64,000 nt of DNA from Dyella_B acidisoli (GTDB taxonomy: Bacteria > Pseudomonadota > Gammaproteobacteria > Xanthomonadales > Rhodanobacteraceae). The notes under the pieces were generated by a model. The model was not told the origin of the DNA. It saw only the letters and a program-made list of their open reading frames with translations, and ran no database searches. A program made the position numbers and the translations under genes. The stretch lies in NCBI RefSeq assembly GCF_049532895.1, contig NZ_CP064031.1, positions 1,364,001 through 1,428,000 of the forward strand, given 5' to 3'. The first letter of the stretch is position 1. The number at the start of each line of letters is the position of its first letter. Positions 18,342 to 25,802 of the stretch are shown here, in pieces.

Positions 18342-19493
18342 ATGAGCGAGCAATCTGCAACCGCCCCCAAGCCGAAGAAATCCGTTGCCCTTTCGGGCGT
18401 GGCGGCGGGCAACACCGCGCTGTGCACGGTCGGCCGTAGCGGCAACGACCTGCACTATCGCGGCTATGACATTCACGACCTGGCCGCAAAGGGCTGCTTT
18501 GAAGAAGTAGCGTATCTCTTGGTGCATGGCGTGTTGCCGAACTGGGCCGAGCTGAATGCATACAAGGCCAAGCTCAAGCGTCTACGCGGTCTGCCGGCGC
18601 CCGTGAAGAGCGCGCTGGAACTGTTGCCGGCCGCCACGCATCCGATGGACGTGATGCGCACTGGCTGCTCGGTGCTGGGCACTGTGTTGCCTGAAAAGGA
18701 AGATCACAACATCACCGGCGCGCGCGACATCGCCGATCGACTGATGGCAAGTTTTGGTTCCATATTGCTGTACTGGTACCACTTCAGCCATAACGGCAAG
18801 CGCATCGAGACGGAAACCGAAGACGAAACGATCGCCGCGCACTTCCTGCACCTGCTGCACGGCAAGAAGCCGAGCGAGCTGCATGCGCAGTCGCTGGATC
18901 GCTCGCTGGTGCTGTATGCCGAGCACGAGTTCAACGCGTCTACCTTTACTGCGCGCGTGATCGCCGGCACTGGCTCGGACATGTATTCAGCCATCACCGG
19001 CGCGATCGGCGCGCTGCGCGGCCCCAAGCACGGTGGCGCGAATGAAGTGGCCATGGACATCATTGCCAGGTACCGTAATGCCGCCGATGCCGAGGCGGAC
19101 ATCCGCGCGCGCGTGGAGCGCAAGGAAATCATCATCGGCTTCGGCCATCCGGTTTACACCGTGTCCGATCCGCGCAACGAAATCATCAAGGAAATTTCGC
19201 GCAAGCTTTGCACGGACGGCGGCAACCCCACTTTGTTCGAGGTGTCCGAGCGGATCGAGAAGCTGATGTGGGAGCTCAAGAAGATGTTCCCGAACCTCGA
19301 TTGGTACTCGGCCAGCGCCTATCACATGATGGGCGTACCTACGGCGATGTTCACCCCGTTGTTTGTGATCTCGCGCACCTCCGGCTGGAGTGCACACGTG
19401 ATCGAGCAGCGCGAGGATGGGAAGATCATTCGTCCCAGCGCGAATTACATCGGTCCGGAAGATCGCAGCTATACGCCGATTGAGAAACGCTGA
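18342..19493 (+). CDS. prpC: 2-methylcitrate synthase PrpC
   Basis: 383 residues. The citrate synthase fold carries the catalytic residues in YAEHEFNAS, GFGHPVYT and FPNLDWYSA; the DWYSA form is typical of methylcitrate synthases. It condenses propionyl-CoA with oxaloacetate. The ATG at 18342 was chosen over a longer open frame because the region upstream is the prpB end and a non-family extension. A strong terminator follows at 19516, so the unit ends here. The third pathway gene, prpD, lies 6.3 kb downstream. Confidence 0.95.
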   Translation: MSEQSATAPKPKKSVALSGVAAGNTALCTVGRSGNDLHYRGYDIHDLAAKGCFEEVAYLLVHGVLPNWAELNAYKAKLKRLRGLPAPVKSALELLPAATHPMDVMRTGCSVLGTVLPEKEDHNITGARDIADRLMASFGSILLYWYHFSHNGKRIETETEDETIAAHFLHLLHGKKPSELHAQSLDRSLVLYAEHEFNASTFTARVIAGTGSDMYSAITGAIGALRGPKHGGANEVAMDIIARYRNAADAEADIRARVERKEIIIGFGHPVYTVSDPRNEIIKEISRKLCTDGGNPTLFEVSERIEKLMWELKKMFPNLDWYSASAYHMMGVPTAMFTPLFVISRTSGWSAHVIEQREDGKIIRPSANYIGPEDRSYTPIEKR

Positions 19494-19515
19494 TCGTTTC
19501 TGGTGGCGTCGGGAA

Positions 19516-19545
19516 GAAAAAAGGGGCCTCGCGCCCCTTTTTTTA
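19516..19545 (+). terminator. Rho-independent terminator after prpBC
   Basis: GGGGC-ctcgc-GCCCC flanked by an A-run on the left and a run of seven T on the right. The A-run would let it act in both directions. Confidence 0.9.
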
Positions 19546-19820
19546 TGCCGCCTGCACCAAGCCCCCGCGAAAGCCCCTTTTTAAGGCACGAAAATGTTTC
19601 ATCGACGATACACCCGTCACTATTTTGTGCATATGCGGTAACGCGCTGTTTCTGCAGTGCGTATCGGGGTGAAGCGTACCCATGCACGAGCAACGGTGTG
19701 TGCACTGTTGCATCCATGTAGCACTTTTCTGATGGATTTGTGTTCGCATGGTCACGATGCGGTTAGCGCAATGTATTGATTTCTATCACGGAAGCGAATG
19801 CCGCTGCGGTTATCTGCGTG

Positions 19821-19835
19821 TGGCATGCGGTTTGC
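19821..19835 (+). promoter_or_regulatory. Sigma-54-like promoter before the Fap-like cluster
   Basis: TGGCATG-CGGT-TTGC matches the -24/-12 consensus (TGGCACG-N4-TTGC) with a single mismatch, and the GG and GC pairs are exactly 12 bases apart. Transcription would begin near 19847, about 54 bases before the start codon at 19901. The rest of the 407-base gap after prpC (19546-19820) holds no recognisable gene; no activator site was identified. Confidence 0.55.
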
Positions 19836-19900
19836 CATATCTAAATCGCTGTCACAGCAAAAAGCAGGGGGTAATCGCATCCATTCCGGGAGGAATATTT

Positions 19901-20806
19901 ATGCGCAAGACTCTTCTTTTCACGGCATTGACGCTTGGCTTGGGACTTGCACTCCCGGCTATGGCTCAGGACAACTCCAGTAACCAGAAAGACAACACCA
20001 TCAGTGGCAACAACACGAGTTCGAGTAGCAGCACGGATTCCAGCACTCATACCAAGAGTGTTGCCGTATCCATCACCCCGAGCGGTAACGATCGCAACAA
20101 CAGTGGCGACGTCAATAGCGATGGCATGGGGACTTCGGCGGCCAACAATGGTGGTACCGCCGTGTCTTCGGTCAACGATGCGTTCAACACCAGTACGGCG
20201 GTCGCCAACACCACGTTAGACGGCTCCGTGTCGAATGTTTCGATATCGAGCGTCGGCAACGTTGCCACCAATAATGGCAACGCCAACGGTGGCAAGGGTG
20301 GCCGAGGCGGTGACGGTGGATCGGGTGGCGATGCTCATGCTCGCGGTGGCAGTGCAGGTGGATCGAGCGCGAGCAGTGGCAACGCAGGTTCGCTCACCTT
20401 CGCAGCAGGAGCTGGCGCGAAGGCCTCAGGTGGCGGTGCTTGGGCCACCACAGGCAACGACGATGGTGTGTCGACTGCGGCAGGTGGAGCCGGTGGAACC
20501 GCTACCGGTGGCAGCAACACGGCAGGTGCGGCAACGTCGACATCGGGTTCAGCCAGTTCGATGGGCGGTACCAGCGGCAGCGTCGCCAATGCAGGTGGCA
20601 ATGGCGCGGCAGGCGGCAGTGGCGGTAACGGCGGTAATGGTGGTAGCACCGACGCAAATGCTGGCACTTTCGACATGGCCAACGCGATGACCAGTACCGC
20701 AGCAGCAGCGGCCGGCATTACGACGATTGCGCAGAACAGCGGTGCAGCAGCGCTGATTCAGCAAGGCGTGACAGTCCAAGCCAATCTGAACGTGGGCGGT
20801 CATTGA
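19901..20806 (+). CDS. Secreted Gly/Ser/Asn/Ala-rich protein, candidate fibre subunit of a Fap-like cluster
   Basis: 301 residues with a clear signal peptide (MRKTLLFTALTLGLGLALPAMA, cleavage before QDN). The mature part is extremely low in complexity: Asn/Ser/Thr-rich in residues 25-130 and Gly/Ala/Ser-rich in 130-265. There are no cysteines and hardly any aromatic residues. The C-terminus carries a motif IAQNSGAAALIQQGVTVQANL that recurs in the next gene. The ribosome site GGGAGGAATATTT is strong. As first gene of a cluster with a C39 peptidase and a coiled-coil outer-membrane barrel, it is a plausible exported matrix or amyloid-type subunit. No homology to FapB/FapC repeats was recognised, so the function is inference. 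Confidence 0.8.
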   Translation: MRKTLLFTALTLGLGLALPAMAQDNSSNQKDNTISGNNTSSSSSTDSSTHTKSVAVSITPSGNDRNNSGDVNSDGMGTSAANNGGTAVSSVNDAFNTSTAVANTTLDGSVSNVSISSVGNVATNNGNANGGKGGRGGDGGSGGDAHARGGSAGGSSASSGNAGSLTFAAGAGAKASGGGAWATTGNDDGVSTAAGGAGGTATGGSNTAGAATSTSGSASSMGGTSGSVANAGGNGAAGGSGGNGGNGGSTDANAGTFDMANAMTSTAAAAAGITTIAQNSGAAALIQQGVTVQANLNVGGH

Positions 20807-20899
20807 TAGTCGACTGACCGACATGGCGGAGCACGCATCGCTCCGCCATGTCGTTTTAGGCAGTCGCATGCGATGCGCCAACACGATCGGAGTAGTGCC

Positions 20900-21295
20900 A
20901 TGGCTCATTCAAGACCCGCAATAGGGCTGGCGCTGTTGTGCATGACGGGAGCGGTATGTGCGGCAGATTCGCCGGGAAGTATGGCGAGCGCCCAGAACGG
21001 AAGCGGACAGCCTGCAACGAAACCGGCAACACAACCGGCAACAGTGGACGGCTTCGGTCAGCCGGTAAGCACTAGTGCATTGCAACGCTATAGCGGCAGC
21101 GGTCTGGTGCAAAACAATCAGACCATCACTGGTACGGTGACCGGCGACACGGCCTCGAACGTCACCACCGGTAGCAATGCGATCACCGGCAATGCATTTC
21201 AAGGTGCCACGGGCATGCCGTCAGTGGTGCAGAACACCGGCAACAACGTGCTGATTCAGACCGGTGTGATCGTCAACGTGCAGTTGAAACCATGA
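20900..21295 (+). CDS. Small secreted protein of the Fap-like cluster
   Basis: 131 residues with signal peptide MAHSRPAIGLALLCMTGAVCA. A Gln/Pro/Thr-rich linker (KPATQPAT) is followed by GFGQPVSTSALQRYSGSG and a Thr/Asn/Gly-rich region. The C-terminus (VVQNTGNNVLIQTGVIVNVQL) closely resembles that of the preceding gene. The GFGxPVS block recurs in the secreted protein at 21990. GGAG lies seven bases before the ATG at 20900. The stop overlaps the start of the C39 peptidase gene by four bases (ATGA), indicating translational coupling. Probably a minor subunit or nucleator; not recognised as a named family. Confidence 0.78.
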   Translation: MAHSRPAIGLALLCMTGAVCAADSPGSMASAQNGSGQPATKPATQPATVDGFGQPVSTSALQRYSGSGLVQNNQTITGTVTGDTASNVTTGSNAITGNAFQGATGMPSVVQNTGNNVLIQTGVIVNVQLKP

Positions 21296-21981
21296 AATTC
21301 ACGCTGCCAGTGTTGGCGGTGCTGTCCGTGCTCGCTTGGGCGCAGGCATCGCGTGCCGCCACGATGGCGTTGAACGACAACGCGGGTCAGACCTATGCGT
21401 TGCATATCTCCACGCTGAAAGAGGTGAAGTACCGCAACACCATTCACCAGAAGTATGACTTCAGCTGCGGCTCGGCCGCGGTGGCGACGTTGCTGACGTA
21501 CCAATACAACTATCCGGTCAACGAGCAACTTGTGTTCGAGCAGATGTACACGCATGGCGATCGAGCCAAGATCAACAAGGAAGGTTTCTCGCTGCTGGAT
21601 ATCAAGCTTTATCTGCAAAGCATTGGCTTCGATGCTGATGGTTTTCATGCCAGCCTCGAACAATTGCAGCAGGCGAACCTGCCCGCGATTGTGCTGATCG
21701 AAGACCGCGGCTATCACCACTTTGTGGTGATCAAGGGTGTGCGTTATGGACGTGTGTTGCTAGGCGACCCTGCACGCGGTACGCGTGCGATTCCCTTGGG
21801 GCGCTTCAGCCAGCTGTGGCGAAACGGACTGGTGTTCGTGATCCACAACCGGCGCGAACTGGCGCATTTCAATACTGACAGCGACTGGCGCAACGCGCCG
21901 ATCGCGCCACTGGGCGTGGGCATCGACCGGCGCGGCCTGGATACGATCACCATGCACAAGTATGGACCTGGCGACATATGA
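21292..21981 (+). CDS. Secreted C39-family cysteine peptidase (FapD-like)
   Basis: 229 residues with an N-terminal signal sequence (MKFTLPVLAVLSVLAWAQASRA). The peptidase C39 core has the catalytic Cys59 in YDFSCGSAAVATLL, a conserved EGFSLLDIKLYLQSIGF, the catalytic His in GYHHFVVIKGV (142 or 143) and the Asp159 in LLGDPARGTR. C39 enzymes cut after double-glycine leaders. Here there is no ABC transporter domain, so the enzyme acts alone in the periplasm, as FapD is thought to do in Pseudomonas functional-amyloid operons. Length and position before FapE/FapF-like genes agree with that comparison. Confidence 0.87.
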   Translation: MKFTLPVLAVLSVLAWAQASRAATMALNDNAGQTYALHISTLKEVKYRNTIHQKYDFSCGSAAVATLLTYQYNYPVNEQLVFEQMYTHGDRAKINKEGFSLLDIKLYLQSIGFDADGFHASLEQLQQANLPAIVLIEDRGYHHFVVIKGVRYGRVLLGDPARGTRAIPLGRFSQLWRNGLVFVIHNRRELAHFNTDSDWRNAPIAPLGVGIDRRGLDTITMHKYGPGDI

Positions 21982-21989
21982 GGTGACCT

Positions 21990-22700
21990 ATGAACCGTTT
22001 CGGTCTCCCTTTGTGCGGCATCGGATTGCTTGGCTTTGCTTGCTGCGCCGGCATGGCGCATGCGCAGGATCGCGCACCGATTCCGAACTCGATTGCAGGC
22101 TTTGGCGTGCCGGTTTCCATGGAGCGGCTTGATGCTGTGCGTGGTGGCTTCGATCTTGGCGACGGCCTGCAGGCGTCGCTGGGCATCCAGCGTGCGGTGT
22201 ACGTCGACGGCAATCTGGTGACTTACATCAATGTGACGATTCCCGATATCGCGCACATCACCACGCAGCAAGCGGTATCGCTGGCTGAGGCGCTCGGCAC
22301 TGTGGATGTGCAGGTCGGGACGGGCAATACGTTCGATCCATCATCGTCGGTGCAAACCAACAGCGTAGCGGCGGTGACACAGGCTGTGGTGAACAGCACC
22401 GTGAGCCATGCTGTTTCCGCGGCTGCTCCGTCCTCGCAAACATCGCCGGCGTCGCAGACGAATGCGGCAACGGTCGTACAGAACACGCTAAGCAGTCCGC
22501 TCGTGACCAGCACTGTGATTCCAGCATCCGCCGCAGCGCAGGCCAATGCGGCGACGGTGATTCAGAACACGGTCGACAACCAGGTCATTCGCAGTCTCAC
22601 TACGCTGAGCATATCCATCAACGCACTCAACGCTCTCCGCAACCAGGGTCTGCAGCAAAGTCTGCAAACCGCGCAGCAGTTGCAGGCGTTGTCACATTGA
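21990..22700 (+). CDS. Secreted protein with a double-glycine-type leader (FapE-position gene)
   Basis: 236 residues with signal peptide MNRFGLPLCGIGLLGFACCAGMAHA. Residues 37-53 read AGFGVPVSMERLDAVRGG, which looks like a C39 leader with its Leu, Val and Gly-Gly at the expected spacing. The rest is Ala/Ser/Thr/Asn/Gln-rich, with two internal copies of NAATVxQNT (about residues 150 and 185), the second followed by TLSISINALNAL. It begins eight bases after the peptidase stop with GAGGTG upstream. Position and size match FapE. No enzymatic motif seen. Confidence 0.78.
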   Translation: MNRFGLPLCGIGLLGFACCAGMAHAQDRAPIPNSIAGFGVPVSMERLDAVRGGFDLGDGLQASLGIQRAVYVDGNLVTYINVTIPDIAHITTQQAVSLAEALGTVDVQVGTGNTFDPSSSVQTNSVAAVTQAVVNSTVSHAVSAAAPSSQTSPASQTNAATVVQNTLSSPLVTSTVIPASAAAQANAATVIQNTVDNQVIRSLTTLSISINALNALRNQGLQQSLQTAQQLQALSH

Positions 22701-22738
22701 CATGGACACGTGTCGGTATCGCTAAAGGGGAGAACAGC

Positions 22739-24112
22739 ATGAACAGGAAGGATCACCATGCGAAGCGCCTGTCGAAGCCGTGGCTTTACGCTGTCGGCTG
22801 CACCGGACTCATGGCCATCTGCGGGGTGGTTACGGCTCAGGATGCGTCGAACACGGACGACACGTCATCACCTGCCATCCGACAGCGGCTGGCAGAGCAG
22901 GGCGCGCGTATCGAAGTCATGCGAGGCCAGATCGAAGCCCTGCAGCGCCAGCTCGCGCAACAGGAAGCCGATTACCAGGCGTTGCGCCATGCCGTGGGCA
23001 TGGATGTGCTGGCCCGCCAGCGCGGCGGCAATATTGCCGCAGGTGGAGCGGGTGCCGCGGCGTTGCCCATGCCTTCGTCAGATACCTACACCGACGTGCA
23101 GGCAGCCCAACAAGGGCCGTCCTCACCGGTAGGACAGGCTCCTGCGGAGAGTTCGCGTCCACCTGAAGTGGCACCGATCTTCCAGCAACCGGGTGTGCTG
23201 ACGCCGAAAGGCAAGATTGTGATCGAACCGACATATCAGTTCGGGTATTCCACTGCTGATCGTGTTTCGTTGATCGGCTACACCATCATCCCCGCGATCC
23301 TGATCGGCTTGATCGACGTGCGCCAGGTGCGTAGCACGACGCAGACGGTGATCCTTACAGGACGCTACGGCCTCACCAACCGCATGGAGCTGGAAGTGCG
23401 TGTGCCTTATGTCGACACACACACCGATACCGTGAGTCGCGAAGTGCTTACCGGCTCGGCGGAAGACAATGTGTTCGGTTCCAGCGGCAAAGGTCTGGGC
23501 GATATCGAGGCAACGCTGCGCTACCAGATCAACAACGGTGGCGCCGACAGCGCGTATTACATCGGCTGGCTTCGCTTCAAATCACGCACAGGCAAAGATC
23601 CATTCGAGGTGGTGACCGATTGCGTGACGCGCTGCGTGCAGAATCTCACCGGTACTGGCCTGCCGATCCGGCAACCGACGGGTACCGGTTTCTATACCGT
23701 GCAGCCGGGTGTGACGTGGTTGTTCCCATCCGACCCGGTGGTGTTCTTCGGCAACCTCAGTTACCTCTACAACGTTGAGCGCCACAACGTCTACGAAAAC
23801 ATTCTGCTAGGTGGCAGGCAGTTTCTCGGCAATGTGAAGATGGGTAATGAAGCCGATATCAGCATTGGCATGGGCATGGCCTTGAACGACAAGGCGTCAC
23901 TCAGCATCGGCTACGATCAGACCTTTGTCGGTGCGACGCGTGAATCCGGCATCAAGGTACCGGGTTCGACCAAGGTATGGCTGGGTTCGCTGCTGATTGG
24001 CGGCTCGTATCGCTTCAACGAAAAGCGTACGGTGAACTTCACCCTGGGCGTTGGCGTTACGCGTGATACGCCAGATGCGACGGTGATCATACGCGTGCCG
24101 ATGATGTTCTGA
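22739..24112 (+). CDS. Outer-membrane beta-barrel with N-terminal coiled coil (FapF-like secretion pore)
   Basis: 457 residues from the ATG at 22739, which follows a GGGGAG site; a TTG at 22697 overlapping the previous stop is less likely. A signal peptide (ending VVTAQ) precedes a heptad-type coiled coil of about 45 residues (RQRLAEQGARIEVMRGQIEALQ and on), then a Pro/Ala/Gln linker, then from about residue 165 a beta-barrel with alternating strands (KIVIEPTYQFGYS, TVILTGRYGLTNRMELEVRVPYV, TVNFTLGVGVTRD) ending in a terminal Phe, the outer-membrane insertion signal. This coil-plus-barrel layout is that of FapF, the trimeric amyloid-exporting channel. Last gene of the cluster. Confidence 0.82.
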   Translation: MNRKDHHAKRLSKPWLYAVGCTGLMAICGVVTAQDASNTDDTSSPAIRQRLAEQGARIEVMRGQIEALQRQLAQQEADYQALRHAVGMDVLARQRGGNIAAGGAGAAALPMPSSDTYTDVQAAQQGPSSPVGQAPAESSRPPEVAPIFQQPGVLTPKGKIVIEPTYQFGYSTADRVSLIGYTIIPAILIGLIDVRQVRSTTQTVILTGRYGLTNRMELEVRVPYVDTHTDTVSREVLTGSAEDNVFGSSGKGLGDIEATLRYQINNGGADSAYYIGWLRFKSRTGKDPFEVVTDCVTRCVQNLTGTGLPIRQPTGTGFYTVQPGVTWLFPSDPVVFFGNLSYLYNVERHNVYENILLGGRQFLGNVKMGNEADISIGMGMALNDKASLSIGYDQTFVGATRESGIKVPGSTKVWLGSLLIGGSYRFNEKRTVNFTLGVGVTRDTPDATVIIRVPMMF

Positions 24113-24136
24113 TCAACGCCATCTTGCCGAGCATGC

Positions 24137-24166
24137 TCAAAAAAATGCCGCGCTTTGCGCGGCATT
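24137..24166 (-). terminator. Rho-independent terminator of the minus-strand GST gene
   Basis: AATGCCGCGC-ttt-GCGCGGCATT followed, reading leftwards, by seven T. It also lies 25 bases past the FapF-like gene, so it may serve both converging units. Confidence 0.85.
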
Positions 24167-24173
24167 GGTACGT

Positions 24174-24785
24174 TTAAAAACCTTCCGCCTGCATCGCCGC
24201 CTTCACTCCCGCATCCGCGTGCATGCGCGCACTGAACGCTTCGAGATGATCGAAGCCGCCAAGGTTCACCTGCTTGCCCTTGGCCCAACGCAGCGTCACG
24301 AACAGATAGGCATCGGCTACGGAGCGGTGACCGGTAAGCCATTCGCGATCGGCCAGCTGCGTATTCAGGCGCTCGAAGAGTCCGCGCAAGCGCTGTCGAG
24401 CCATGTCCTGCAAAGTTGCATGCTGTGATTCATCCGTAATGAAGCGCTGCGGACCGAACAGCGGCTTGAACGCGGGATGCACATCGGAATTGAGGAAGCA
24501 CAACCAGCGATTCACTTCTGCGCGCTCGCGTGGCGTACCGTTGCCGTCGAGCTTCGCTTCTGGAAAGCAGTCCATCAAATAGTTGAGGATCGCAACGTTT
24601 TCGGTGAGCACCCAGTCATCTTCAACGACGAGCGCGGGCACCTGTCCAAAAGGGTTGATTTGCAGATATTCCGGAGAGCGCAATGCTTCGCGCGCCACCA
24701 GGTGCGCTTGGTACGGCTTGCCGATCCATTCGAGCACGATGTGATCGGCCATTGAGCAAGCGCCGGGCAGGTAATACAGCTTCAT
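24174..24785 (-). CDS. Glutathione S-transferase, beta-like
   Basis: 203 residues. The thioredoxin-like domain begins MKLYYLPGACSMADHIVLEW, with Cys10 in the beta-class catalytic position, and has NPFGQVPALVVED and LTENVAILNYL for glutathione. The helical domain includes WLTGHRSVADAYLFVTLRWA. Beta-class enzymes bind glutathione through a mixed disulphide with this Cys and take part in detoxification or redox protection. No regulator is adjacent. It is separated from the TerC gene by 48 bases on the same strand, so they might share a transcript. Confidence 0.93.
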   Translation of the reverse strand: MKLYYLPGACSMADHIVLEWIGKPYQAHLVAREALRSPEYLQINPFGQVPALVVEDDWVLTENVAILNYLMDCFPEAKLDGNGTPRERAEVNRWLCFLNSDVHPAFKPLFGPQRFITDESQHATLQDMARQRLRGLFERLNTQLADREWLTGHRSVADAYLFVTLRWAKGKQVNLGGFDHLEAFSARMHADAGVKAAMQAEGF

Positions 24786-24833
24786 GACAACTCCATGCTG
24801 ACGAGATAGCCCGACAGTGTCGCGCGCTGTGCT

Positions 24834-25505
24834 TCAGGCCTCAAGCCTTCGCCGTCGATGAAGCAGATAGCCACACGCACACACGATCAGCGCCAAGCCG
24901 ATCTCCAACACGTGCTTCATCCAGCCGTGCGCGTCGAACCACGCACGCCATAGCGCTTCATGGCTGATCATGCGGCCTGCGGTCCACGCGATGGCCGCAG
25001 CACCGGCATAGATGATGACGGGATAGCGCTCGATCAGCTTGAGGATCAGCGTGGAGCCCCACACCACCAGCGGAATGCTGATCAAGAGGCCGATCACGAC
25101 CAGACCCATATGTCCTTTCGCGGCACCGGCGATCGCCAGCACATTGTCCAGTCCCATCAGCACGTCGGCTACGACGATGGTTCGTAGGGCGATCCAGAAG
25201 CTGGCCGCGGGAGCGGCGTTCTCATGATTGTCGCCGTCAGGTTTGAGCAGCTTCCAGGCGATCGGTAGCAAGAGCAGGCCACCCACCAGCATCAGGCCCG
25301 GGAGTTGCAGCAGGTACACCACGATCACGGTGAGCAGTATGCGTACGACGATGGCGCCGAACGTGCCCCAGATCACCGCGCGTCGCTGCAACGGCGGCGC
25401 TAGATTGCGCGCGGCAAGAGCAATGACGATCGCGTTATCGCCCGCCAGCACCAGGTCCAGCAGGACGATGGTGAGCAAGTCTGAAAGCAGATGGGGGAGC
25501 ATCAT
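24834..25505 (-). CDS. TerC-family integral membrane protein (YjbE-like metal transporter)
   Basis: 223 residues beginning MMLPHLLSDLLTIVLLDLVLAGDNAIVIALAARN. The acidic LxGDNA motif recurs as VLMGLDNVLAIAGAA in the second half, the internal duplication of TerC proteins. Seven or so hydrophobic helices are evident, with a 'PDGDNHEN' loop in the middle and a short basic tail (LHRRRRLEA). AGGA lies about six bases before the start. Family members export manganese or insert metals into exported enzymes. The yybP-ykoY-type riboswitch upstream supports Mn2+ as the substrate. Confidence 0.9.
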   Translation of the reverse strand: MMLPHLLSDLLTIVLLDLVLAGDNAIVIALAARNLAPPLQRRAVIWGTFGAIVVRILLTVIVVYLLQLPGLMLVGGLLLLPIAWKLLKPDGDNHENAAPAASFWIALRTIVVADVLMGLDNVLAIAGAAKGHMGLVVIGLLISIPLVVWGSTLILKLIERYPVIIYAGAAAIAWTAGRMISHEALWRAWFDAHGWMKHVLEIGLALIVCACGYLLHRRRRLEA

Positions 25506-25533
25506 GCGGTTCCTGGGCGCGCGGGACTCAAAC

Positions 25534-25571
25534 GGCGACGACAGGACGCGCGCTTGAGTCCTGTCATCACC
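25534..25571 (-). promoter_or_regulatory. Expression-platform hairpin between riboswitch and terC
   Basis: Two 14-base arms (25534-25547 and 25558-25571) pair with two G-U pairs around a 10-base loop. The distal arm overlaps the 3' end of the riboswitch, so formation of the two structures may compete. No T-run follows, so the switch may act by Rho or at translation. Confidence 0.5.
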
Positions 25572-25690
25572 GCAAAAGTCTCGTTCTAGGCCTGGCCACC
25601 GCGGCGCCCGGAGCGATGCTTCGCTCGTGATGACGATCGCCACGCGGATGCGGAAAGCCCGCACCCGGAACTACTCCCCTTTGGGTGGTG
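25567..25690 (-). promoter_or_regulatory. yybP-ykoY (manganese) riboswitch controlling the TerC gene
   Basis: On the minus strand the 5' signature AAAGGGGAGTAG lies at 25682-25671, the central GTCATCACGAGC follows at about 25635, and the 3' signature AACGAGACTTTTGC ends at about 25571. CAAAG at the 5' side pairs with CTTTTG at the 3' side to make P1. These are the conserved elements of the yybP-ykoY family, which senses Mn2+ and commonly precedes TerC/Alx/MntP genes. The aptamer ends about 65 bases before the TerC start. Confidence 0.85.
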
Positions 25691-25802
25691 GTATCGATTG
25701 TCAGTGGGGCAGTAGGCAGGGTCAAGCGTGAGGCGAGTGCAGCATGTCTGGTTTCCCGTTCCCCGGTACAATTTCCGTTTTCCCTTACCGCGAGACCCCC
25801 CC

